A DNA stretch of 64,000 nucleotides from positions 2,604,001 to 2,668,000 of the forward strand of contig NC_064443.1 of the NCBI RefSeq assembly GCF_023343835.1, in the 5' to 3' direction. Position 1 is the first letter of the stretch; each line of letters begins with the position of its first letter. The notes beneath the pieces are model-generated. The model was not told the origin of the DNA and searched no databases. It was given only the letters and a program-made list of their open reading frames with translations. Of this stretch, positions 1 to 9,300 are shown piece by piece. A program made the translations under genes and the position numbers. This stretch comes from Lagopus muta (lineage: Eukaryota; Chordata; Aves; Galliformes; Phasianidae).

Positions 1-2209
1 AAGTTCTTGAAGCGGGACGGGCGCAAGGTGCGGAAGGCTGCCAAGAATGAGATCATCATCCTGAAAATGTGAGTGCCAAGGCCAGGGGGGGGTGGAGGGG
101 GGAATGGGGTGGATCTTCTTGGGTTGGTCCCAGCGAGTCAGTGGGCAGCTCCCATCCATCCACCCACTGCCACCACCGTCTCGTGGACGCTACAGGGTGA
201 AGCACCCCAACATCCTGCAGCTGGTGGACGTCTACATCACGCGCAAGGAGTACTTCATCTTCCTGGAGCTGTAAGCATGGCGTGGGGCGGCGGGTGGGCG
301 CTGTGCCGTGGGGCCACCGCAGCCTGCTCTCGGCACCGGCAGGGCCACGGGCCGGGAGGTTTTCGACTGGATCCTGGACCAGGGCTACTACTCGGAGAAG
401 GACACCAGCAACGTCATCCGGCAGGTGCTGGAGGCTGTCGCATATCTGCACTCTCTCAAGATCGTTCACAGGAACCTCAAGGTGGGCGCTCAGGGTCCCT
501 GGTGGGCACAGGCACCTATGGGTGCCGGCGCAGCCTCACCACGCTCACGTTCCCTGATCTGGCAGCTGGAGAACCTGGTGTACTACAACCGCCTGAAGAA
601 CTCCAAGATCGTCATCAGTGACTTCCACCTGGCCAAGCTGGAGAATGGTCTCATCAAGGAGCCCTGCGGCACCCCTGAGTACCTGGGTGAGGGCGAGCTG
701 GGCGGGCACAGAGAGGGGGCAGGGGGGGCACAGACTGCCTGTCTCCAGGGTCAGTGTCGTGGCAGGTCCCTTGCCGGTGAACATTGGTGCTCCTGATGAG
801 TTTCCATCACTCAGGGATCCATCCTGGGGGCTCCTGGCAGTTCTCTCCCATTCCCATCACCCTGCAGCTGATGCTGGCTGTACCCTGGGGGTCCCTTCTG
901 CTCCTCATCACCCCAGGGACCAATCTGGAGGGCCCCTGTTGGGCCCCCGCTCTGCTGATAACTGCTCTCTGTGGGTTCCTGGGTGTCCCTGGTGGGTTAT
1001 TCCCACTTCCCATCACACAGAGGAGCAATTGTGGATGCTCACAGCGGGTCCCTCCTGCTCTTCATCACCCCAGGCACCCATCCTGATTCTTCCCAAAGGG
1101 TTCCTCCTGCTCCCCATCATCAGAAGTACCCATACTGGGTCCCTCCTGCCGCTCATGGGTGACCTGTTGGGGCACACCATGCACGGCCACCCTGGAGGAG
1201 CAGGGAGATGGGTTTCCCAGTGGGGGAAATGGTGTCTGGAGACCCCAGAGTGGGACTGGTCCCCCACTTCCACCATCCTGTGTTCTGTAGCTCCGGAGGT
1301 GGTGGGGCGGCAGCGGTACGGGCGGCCGGTGGACTGCTGGGCCATTGGTGTCATCATGTACATCCTGTGAGTGTGGGGTTGGAGACGGGGTTGGGGGGGC
1401 TCTGGGCTGGGGGGGAAAACTGAGCACACACCCCGCAGCCTTTCGGGGAACCCCCCCTTCTACGAGGAGGCGGATGAGGATGACTACGAGAACCACGACA
1501 AGAACCTCTTCCGCAAAATCCTGGCCGGGGACTACGAGTTCGACCCCCCCTACTGGGATGACATCTCGCAGGCAGGTGAGCTGTAGTACTTGAGGGGGGA
1601 CAAGGGGAAATCGGGGTCCCTGTGTGTCCCACCTGCGCTGACCCTCCTGACCCCAGCCAAGGAGCTGGTGACACGGCTGATGGAGGTGGAGCAGGACCAG
1701 CGGATCACGGCGGAGGAGGCCATCTCCCACGAATGGTGAGGGGCTGCAGGAGCAGCGGGGGCCCAGGGAGGGCGGTAGGGGCCGCTCACCACCCCCTTAC
1801 TGCCCCCAGGATCTCTGGCAACGCTGCCTCCGACAAGAACATTAAGGATGGCGTCTGCGCTCAGATCGAGAAGAACTTCGCCAGGGCCAAGTGGAAGGTG
1901 GGTGGGCGCAGCCCCGTGCCTCAGTCTCCCCCCGGGGGTCCTGACGCCCACTCGCCCTCGCAGAAAGCCGTGCGAGTGACCACGCTCATGAAGCGGCTGC
2001 GGGCGCCCGAGCAGACGGAGTCGGCCCCTGCAACCACCGCCGCCACCACCGCCACCACCGCCACCGCCGCCACCGCCACCACGGACGCCGCGGCCCCCCT
2101 GACCCCCGCCACGCCGCCCACCGCCAGCCCGGCCGCTGACACGTGTAACGGGGCCGGGGACGCCGCCGCCGCCGCCCTCGCCGAGGCCCCCAGCGAGCCG
2201 AGCGGCTGA
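1..2209 (+). CDS. CAMKV: CaM kinase-like vesicle-associated pseudokinase (partial, 5' end outside window)
   Basis: Nine coding exons: 1-68, 196-270, 343-481, 566-686, 1291-1366, 1439-1575, 1657-1735, 1810-1897 and 1964-2209 (TGA at 2207-2209). All junctions are GT/AG and the phases join into one frame of 342 residues; the first exon of the window is entered in phase 0. The product matches the CaMK-like fold: the αC-helix Glu segment, HPNILQLVDV, a catalytic loop, an APE motif (TPEYLAPEVV), DCWAIGVIMY, and then a CaMKI-like autoregulatory/calmodulin-binding segment (IEKNFARAKWKKAVRVTTLM). The catalytic Asp of HRD is Asn (HRNLK) and DFG reads DFH, so it should not transfer phosphate. This is the known hallmark of CAMKV, a neuronal vesicle protein needed for dendritic-spine maintenance. 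The glycine loop and start codon lie upstream of base 1. The tail after the CaM-binding segment is shorter than the mammalian one as I recall it. Confidence 0.96.
343..686 (+). CDS. CAMKV: CAMKV exons coding the degenerate catalytic loop and DFG site
   Basis: Exons 343-481 and 566-686, separated by an 84-base intron, carry the residues that define the protein as a pseudokinase. The first ends with IVHRNLK, where active kinases have HRDLK. The second contains VISDFHLAKL, where DFG Gly is His, followed by the activation segment up to TPEYL. The intron falls exactly between HRNLK and LENLVYYN. Both substitutions also occur in the mammalian protein, so they are ancestral features and not bird-specific damage. 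Confidence 0.93.
687..1290 (+). other. CAMKV: CAMKV intron with degenerate tandem repeat
   Basis: This 604-base intron interrupts the codon for the Ala of the APE motif (phase 1). Its central part is built of diverged copies of a GGGTCCCTCCTGCTC-CATCACCCCAGG-like unit; see the separate repeat entry. Open frames on either strand across it have no family resemblance. Confidence 0.8.
820..1165. repeat. Degenerate minisatellite in a CAMKV intron
   Basis: Related segments recur near 826, 888, 969, 1047, 1098 and 1137. Each resembles GGGTCCCTCCTGCTC followed by CATCACCCCAGG and a short variable spacer. Spacing is irregular, roughly 40-80 bases, so this is an old, diverged array. Confidence 0.6.
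1964..2209 (+). CDS. CAMKV: CAMKV terminal coding exon with Thr/Ala-rich tail
   Basis: The exon starts inside the calmodulin-binding region (KAVRVTTLMKRLRAPEQ) and then becomes an imperfect ACC/GCC triplet run coding Thr and Ala, followed by a Pro/Ala-rich end and TGA. Mammalian CAMKV, as I recall it, has a longer tail with repeated S/T-PATDG units. Here the tail is about 65 residues after APEQ and the repeat unit differs, which suggests a fast-evolving disordered tail. Confidence 0.9.
   Translation, partial: KAVRVTTLMKRLRAPEQTESAPATTAATTATTATAATATTDAAAPLTPATPPTASPAADTCNGAGDAAAAALAEAPSEPSG
2036..2095 (+). repeat. Imperfect ACC/GCC trinucleotide run in CAMKV coding tail
   Basis: About 20 triplets of almost only ACC and GCC encode a Thr/Ala run in frame with CAMKV. 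The interrupted pattern makes length polymorphism possible but less likely than in a pure repeat. Confidence 0.75.
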
Positions 2210-2626
2210 GCGGCAGCCCTGTACATAGCCCGGCATGGCCCCCGCACCCCTCGCCTGCGCCCCACTTTTCTACGTGCCCCCAGCGGAGAGCGGGGCAGCG
2301 CCCTGCATGGAGCCCGTCCCCTCCCGGTCCCCGCCGCTCTCTCAGTCTGTCCCCCGCCGCCTCCCCCGTCCCCTCCCCCGGGGATGCTCAGAGATACCCG
2401 CGGACAACCCCCGGGGACGCGCGCTCACGGGCCGGGCCCGAGGCGGGACGGAGGGGGGAGGTCGGTCCTTCCATCGCCCGCCTCCGACCTGCCGGCCCCC
2501 GGGGGAGGGGGGCGGAGCAGAGCGGGGATCCCCGAAGCGCCGCGCCCAGCCGGCCCCCCCCCGTTCCCGCTTCCCCCCCCGCCCCGGGCCGCTGCATGCC
2601 GCGCCCCGCGGCCTCTATCTCTGGCA

Positions 2627-2632
2627 AATAAA
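2627..2632 (+). terminator. CAMKV: CAMKV polyadenylation signal
   Basis: A canonical AATAAA lies about 420 bases after the CAMKV stop codon. It is in the right orientation and is followed by the start of a G/T-containing stretch. No better signal lies between the stop and the TRAIP promoter. Confidence 0.85.
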
Positions 2633-2920
2633 GACCCGCCGAGGGCAAACTGAGAAAGCAGCAGCGCCGCCCGCCCGCTTCCGTGAGGGGTCGTCGCCCG
2701 GGAGGGCCGGGGTGGGCGAGGGCGGGGCGGGCCGGGCTTGAGGACGCCGGGTCGAGGGCGGGCCGCTACACGGGCCGCGCGAGGCCGGGCTCGGCTCGCC
2801 GTGCCCTCGGAGCGTAGCCGGGCTCGGCCGTCGGGCGGACTCACGGCGCCCCGCGGCACGGGCCCGGCACGGCGGCCAGCAGGACCAGCCCCGCGGGGAG
2901 CGGGACGAGCGCGGGCCCCG

Positions 2921-2949
2921 TGACGTCGCTTCCGGCCTGGACCGGAAGC
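2921..2949 (+). promoter_or_regulatory. TRAIP: CRE-like site plus inverted ETS pair
   Basis: TGACGTCG (2921-2928) overlaps a perfect inverted repeat: GCTTCCGG (2928-2935), a six-base spacer, and CCGGAAGC (2942-2949). GGAA cores in CCGGAAG context are classical ETS/GABP sites. The position, 64-92 bases before the ATG, fits a core promoter. Binding is inferred from motif only. Confidence 0.6.
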
Positions 2950-2967
2950 GGCGGCCGGGCGGCCGGG

Positions 2968-2973
2968 TTTGAA
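2968..2973 (+). promoter_or_regulatory. TRAIP: CHR-like element (TTTGAA) upstream of TRAIP
   Basis: TTTGAA lies 40 bases upstream of the start codon inside a GC-rich context, where such an AT-containing hexamer stands out. TTTGAA is the canonical cell-cycle genes homology region bound by MuvB/DREAM/B-MYB in G2/M genes. TRAIP is cell-cycle regulated in mammals, so function is plausible but unproven here. Confidence 0.5.
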
Positions 2974-3012
2974 TCGCGCGGCGCCGCGCGGCCTCGCGCT
3001 GCCGGTCCCGCC

Positions 3013-3308
3013 ATGCCGATCCGCGCGCACTGCACCATTTGCTCCGACTTCTTCGACAACGCGCGCGACGTGGCCGCCGTGCCGTGCGGGCACACGTTCC
3101 ATCGGGCATGGTGAGCGGCGGGCGGGCGGGCGAGGGGAGCCGCCTCTTCCTCAGGCCGCGGTGCCGAGCCGGGGTGCGGCCTTCCCCTCGGCTGCGGCTC
3201 GGCCCGCGGGCGGTGTCGGTCTGAGCGGCCGTTTCCCTCTCCCTCCGCAGCCTGTTCCAGTGGTTCGACACGGCGCCCAGCCGCACCTGCCCGCAGTGCA
3301 GGATCCAG
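3013..3308 (+). CDS. TRAIP: TRAIP exons 1-2: RING finger
   Basis: Exons 3013-3110 and 3251-3308 code residues 1-52. The zinc ligands are Cys7, Cys10, Cys25, His27, His30, Cys33, Cys46 and Cys49, a complete C3-H2-C3 RING. Cys33 is created across the intron (TG|C). Arg18, the site of a human primordial-dwarfism mutation as I recall, is conserved. Nothing suggests loss of E3 activity. Confidence 0.94.
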
Positions 3309-6300
3309 GTACCGCCCTCGCTGTCGGCGCCGCGTTTCTATGGCACCGCGCGCTGCTGGAGCCTCCGGCCTGGAGCCCCGGGCCTGGGGGATGAGGGAGG
3401 GCGGATGGAGGCGAGCGTGCCCTGCTGATATCTGTGCCGGAGCCTTCGCTGCTTGGTGTAACGCTGGGGAGGGCAGGAAGGAAACCCCGGGCCCTCAGAG
3501 CGGCGTTTCTGGGGATGCTGTCAGGCAGACAAACTGCTGCCGTGGTTCTTAGCACCGAGTCCTGGCTCTCGTTGAGGATGTGCTGTGCTGGCAAGGGAGG
3601 AGCTGCGCTTCTCTGGAGGCTGCTGTGTTATCGGCCTCGCAGGGCTTGGTGCGTGCAGCTGAAGGAGGGGTCTGGTGCAGGCTTCCAGCTTGCTGTTGCT
3701 GGGACTTGCTCTGTGCTCGTGCTTTTTTTCCTCTCAAGGTCTCGGCCCTTGTTCCTTCCCTGACTTGTTGATTCCCTCTGTTCTTCGCTGCCGCTTACAT
3801 CTCTGGGTTACCATGGAGTTATCGCGAAATAACATCTTATGTAGCAGTAACTATGCAATTAGCTGGTGTCATGACTGTATATAATACTTAAAACACAAAG
3901 CTGTAACTGCATGGGGGAGGTGTGGAGAGCTATCAAATTCAATTACAGCACCTTCTGCCTGCAGAAAGCAGCACGTACTTCTGTCTTTGGATTTGGCATC
4001 ATGTTAGCTCAGCGTCAGCTGCTTGGGCCTTAGCTGCCAGAGAACAGACTGCGCTCGATTCAGAAGTGCCTGAATCTTTCTGCTGCAGCTCGGGAGCTTG
4101 GCTGGAGTTGTGCTCCCAAAACTGAGTGGGGGGCCTGCAGTTGTGCTGCTGAGCAGAAGCAGGATATTGCCAGGGATGGCGTTGCACGTGGACTGACGTG
4201 CCTCCTGTGGCCTTGTGGCAAGGTGCCACCTTCTTCCCCTGCGTGCATCTTCTATATGTACTGTTTCTTCCTGTGTGTGCCAGTCAACCTCTCCCCTCTC
4301 TGCTTCTAGGTCAGCAAAAGACACATAATCAATAAGCTGTTCTTTGATGTTGCGCTGGAGGAGCAGACAGCACTGGATGCAGAGACCTTGCAGGTATTTG
4401 ATGGGGTTCTTCTATCCTGTGGTGCTCTGAGCAACTTAGAAACATGTCTGGGAATGCTGGTTCTTTGCCACCAGCTGCTTCCCGAGCTGCTGCTTGCTGT
4501 GCTATGCTCACATTTCAGACCCAAAGCACTTCATTGTCTCCGGCCTGTCCACATTTTCTGTCATGGTCCAGTCTAAGCTCTGCCATGAGGCGGTCTCCCA
4601 TGTGCTGGTTTAGTCCAACCAAATCTCAGATAGTGACTCAAGAGGCCTCCTCTTCTGCTTTATTGTTCTTTCTTATTGTTCTTACTTAGCCTGGAAGCCT
4701 CCTGAAGCAGAATCAAGTAAGTATCCAACTGCTTCTTCTCCACTGGGTCTCAAAGCTCCTCTCAGTGGTTGTGTGGGAATGTGACTGCAGAGATTTTGCC
4801 AAAATGCATGTGAGAAAAAGTGCTGAATTCAGTGATCTGCTGCAGGTATCTGCGGCCTGACAGGTGGGTTTATTTGCATGGGCTCATAAGGAAGTGGGAC
4901 AGCAATGGTGACTTGGTTTTCCTAGAGATATTAGGAAGTGGAACCGTCAGAAGCTGCACCCTCAGGAGCATGCAGTGCTGCTGCTGGGTCCCCATAGGAA
5001 TTCCAGGCTGGAGTAGAAGAGCTGAGCGATGTTCTCCAAGAGCCAAACTCTGCTGTGGAGAGCTGTGTGTGAGGAGGGATTAAGGCACAGGGGCTGTTCT
5101 GTGCTCTACTCCGTTGCTTAATATGGATGATGCATGGCTCCTTATGTGTGGAGTTATCTGTTCCAAAAAAAGTCATCAGTTGACCTCGGTATAATGGGAT
5201 GCTTGTATCCTCTTGTGTTTAGAATCAGCATGTGCAGCAATTACCATAATTAGCATCGTCATGGCAACTGCTATATGTATACTGTATGTTTTTAAAATAA
5301 AGCAAGCCAGACTGTGATGTCAGTAGCACTGTTCTCAAAGACCACCAATAAACTGGAGACCAGATCTGCGTGCGGAGGAAATGAAAAAGCATCTCTGGGC
5401 ACTGGAAGCTGTGCGCCTCAGATGCAAAGCAGTGGCTTGAAGGAGGTAAACATTGCCTTTAGGACGCATTCAGATCGGGTCTCATAAGTGTAAATAGATG
5501 AGTGACTCAGTGATGGGCTGTATGGTGAAAAATGCCCTAGAAAAGCTGTTTTTTCCTTCCTCTTATCCACTCCCCAGGGTCCAAGATGGGCTCCCTCAGC
5601 TTTTTCCTCCATGTAGACCATGCTAAAGGCCTGGCTCTCTTCCTCTCACAAGAGACTGTAGACCTGCATGGCAGCAAGACAGCTCCTACAAAGTTTATTT
5701 TGTTGCCATTAGAGCAGTGTTGTCTAGACTTCAGCACAGGTATTTTAACGAGGGAGCTGAGGTCACTGTGTAATAGGGAAGAACCAAGTATTTTCTGTCA
5801 GAGGAGCACGGTTGGCTGATAGGGTTCTACTGCCCCACGGACAGCTCTGAGGGTTGCTGTGTAATCAGCTGGAGCTGTGCAGCCTGCAGATGCCTTGAGA
5901 TGAGAGCCTGGCCTCTCGAGAGGCCAAGAGGCAAGAGGGTGTGCTTCCACGTGCTAGAAAGCTGAGGGTGAAGCTGTGTCATCCCAGAGAGACAAATCTG
6001 TTATGCTAGAAGTGCTTGGAAGAATTGCCTCATGGCATTCTGATGCAGAATTACCCAAATTATCTTCTGAGTGATCAGCCTTTGCTGATCCCCACTCTCA
6101 CTTTTGCTCCGAAATACTTGGGGTTGAATGAGAGCTGAAGCTGCTCTGCTTCTGGCTGAGTGGCAGGCGTGGGTTTCAGCTAACGCTGCGAAGGTATCCT
6201 GGTTCCCTGGAGTCGATGCAGACCACAGGTTGAGCGCTGCAGCATATCTCAGCTTTTTAGTGCTCAGCCTGTTTGTTGGTTGGTTGTTTTTTTTTTTCCT

Positions 6301-9300
6301 GTACTGCTTTTAAAGATGGTTCTCAGCGATCAGAACAGTCTCCATGTTTCTGCTGTGGGAGTAGAAATGTGAGTTTTGGGGAGAGACGCTGCCCCGGGGC
6401 TTGCTGGAGCCCGGCATCCTACTTGTTTGTATCTAGGGAGCTGAGAGCCCATCTTAGGGAGGAGATTGGGGTACTTTGTTCAGCTTGGTAAAAGGGAGGC
6501 AGAAGGGGAGGGTTCCTGCCTATAAACCTGCCAGGGAGGGTAGAAACCTGGGAGGACAGCTGAGGGCTTGTGGTTGCAATATCTTGTGGCTGCATTCTCT
6601 TGTAATCAGGCTGGCAGAAAGACAAAGGAACTTGCATCTATCAGAGTGAAAACTGGGAGCAGCCTTTAGGAACAGTGGTGGAAGATGAGGGATTTCAGAT
6701 TAAGTTGATGAATGAGGTAATGTTACATAGCTGCCTGCGGTAGCCCAGGATTTCTTTTGCTATCATGGTAATTAGCACATCTTGTGAGCTCACTAATCGT
6801 TCCTGAATAGGACTCAGAGGAGGCTGCATCAGAATAGTTCCTGCAGCAGAGCTATTTCTACCTCAGCCCTCTGTTGTCCCCCTGGGGGCAAATCTAAGTC
6901 AGCTCTGCTAGGCTTTACCCTCTGTCCCTTCTGCTTACCCAGCTTTAGATCCCATGCTCTCCTTCCCTCATTTGCTGTCACGAGCAGAGCTTTGCTTTGG
7001 TCCTGTCAGCTCTGTGGTCACTGCTACTGCTATTCTCAGCTCAGATTTGCATGTAGCATTCCAGGCTGCACAGATTTGTGTGCTCGGCTTCAGTACTGTG
7101 TTGGCATTTTATTGTGGTTTTATTCCACTGCAGTTCCTGCCTGGCTTGTTATGTGCTTTCCTCTGCAGCTCTAACAGCTTTTTAAGTCATCTTCTGTTGA
7201 CTCTTCCCTGTATTTTTTCTTTCCTCCCTCTATCTCTAACGTGGTGTGAGTTATAAATATGTATATAAATATATCTATTGCCTATCTTTATGAACTCCAT
7301 CCATCCTTTGGCTATTTTCCAGCGTTCGTAGGTTATATCACTTCATCCATAATTTAAACCACGGTTATTTGCTCCCTCTCTCCAGTCCTTAATTAAGATG
7401 TTAGAAATGCCTGACCTCCCCCAGGCCTTTGGGGTGCCCAGGGGACGTTGGGTCCCCACTGTTCAGTACAGATGGGTTCACTGGCGATCTGTTTATGGCC
7501 GTTTGGCTCAGCTGTTAGTTGATATCAGCATCTCGCACTGCAGTGACTTAGTGTGCTCAGAATGCTGGCGATGCCTTTTGATCTGGACGCTTTGCCACCT
7601 TTTCAGATGTTTGGATGTGCTTTTGTGCCCCTCACCTGCACGTGGCTCAAGTTCACGTCAGTTCAAAGTGGCTCTTGATCCAGATAGTCTGGCATCATCC
7701 CTGTTTTATTGCCCTGTTTAGGTAAAAACATTGCAAAAATTCTTCCTGTCTGATTTCCTGAATTTCCCTGAGAGCCTTCCAAAATTATTCAGCTAAAACG
7801 AGATGACTGACAGTGTGAGAAACGCAAGGTTGACAAGGCTAAGACAAAACTGGGATCGTCTCTTCCCTCCCCGCAGAATGCCAGTTGGAGGTGCTCTTTG
7901 TGTTCCCTGTGATGGTACTTGTTTGTAGCTTGGTGCTTGCTGCTAATGCATGCTATTCTTAGCACATGGCTGGTGCAAATGTCCTGCCGAGAAACCTCTC
8001 GGGTCCTTTGAAGATATGGTGAAAGCTTCTCTGCAGGCTGTTTCCTAATCGGGTTTTCTGTGTTGCGTTTCAGAATGAACTGGACAAGGTGAAGGCTCAG
8101 CTCTCCATGAAAGGTGAGTTCCAGCTGCCAGCAGGCCTTGGGCCCTGCCTGCCTGTCTGAGCTGCTTGTCCAGGTCGGAGGGCTGAGTGTGCAGAGCATC
8201 CTCTCACTGAAGCTGAGGCCATGGTGCAGGCTGTGAGCTGTTCTGCTGGAGGAGCTTCTTCAGAGCTGTGTCTTTGAGGAGAGACTGCCCAAAACTGTGT
8301 ATAACCTGTATAACAGAGCCAGAGTTCACAAGTCAGCCCAGCTCAGCTCTAACTGGGGTCTCCTTTGCCAATTTAGGCAAATATGGTTTTTCTTTTTTGT
8401 TTTGTTTTTGTTTTTTTTCCTCCTCTCCCTGATTAAGAGCTGTGAAAGTCCAGCACAGCTCTGTCTGGAGTAAGCTTGCCAAAATCAAAACCTGTGGTCT
8501 GAGCACCGGGAAGCTCACAGCTGCACGTGCCAAAGGCTTCTTCCTTCTAACAGCTACAGTGGTGCCCAGGCTGCAGTGGGAAGGTGTTGGCTTTTGTTTG
8601 GCTGTTGCGGTGCCACGTGTGTCAGTTGAAGAGCAGACGGAGCTTGCTGTGTGCACTTCCATTTTTCCCATCTTTAATTTTAGAGGATGTTTGAGGGAGG
8701 CAGGAAAAGCAAAAGCCCTGGAGACTTGTCGATGGTTTTCGAGCATCGTCTGTAGGCAGCCTGTCATCAGGACATGAGTCATGAGCAGAAAGGAAAATGT
8801 CAGTCTGAGTGACAGAAATCCAAAGTCACACTAGCAGAAAGGAAAAATCTTTAAAGAATGCCAGGGGTTCACCCACGCCCTGAGAGTCGTCTTTACTCTG
8901 CCTTCCCTGCACGAGACAGACTCAGCTAGCCAGTAGGTTGAGGATTCGGTCCTTAGCCTGAGAGCAGCACTGCACAGCCTGCACGTCTCTATTCTGAGGC
9001 TCGTTCTCTTGCCAGCTCGGTTGAGTTTAGTGACTTGGTAGAGAGCCAGATCTTCTGGGGAAGGTGGCTGGGATTATTGCTAGGATGTTATCCAAGAAAA
9101 ACTGCTTGAAGGCCTGCTCATCTTCTCAGCTTCTGGTGAGTAGAGGTTGGATGTGACATTCCCTGTCCCATCCTCTTTTCATATTGGAAAGAAGCAGTTC
9201 CCACCTCCTGCCTCCTTTGCTATGGGCACTCTGCTCTCTGGTGGTTCTTGTGTATAAATTCTCCTCTTAAAGATGTGCTCTGTGCTCCGTGCTGTAGTAG

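Larger units (their letters stand above)
2650..3320 (+). promoter_or_regulatory. TRAIP: CpG-rich promoter of TRAIP (CpG island)
   Basis: From the CAMKV 3' end through TRAIP exon 2 the sequence is very rich in G, C and CpG dinucleotides, with no TATA box, as expected for a housekeeping/cell-cycle promoter. Only about 380 bases separate the CAMKV poly(A) signal from the TRAIP start codon, so the whole core promoter must fit here. Motifs are given in separate entries. Confidence 0.85.

Noticed and set aside
1065-2236. Minus-strand frames of 221 and 228 codons over CAMKV
   Set aside because: Antisense to well-supported CAMKV exons and the ACC/GCC run (poly-Gly in reverse).
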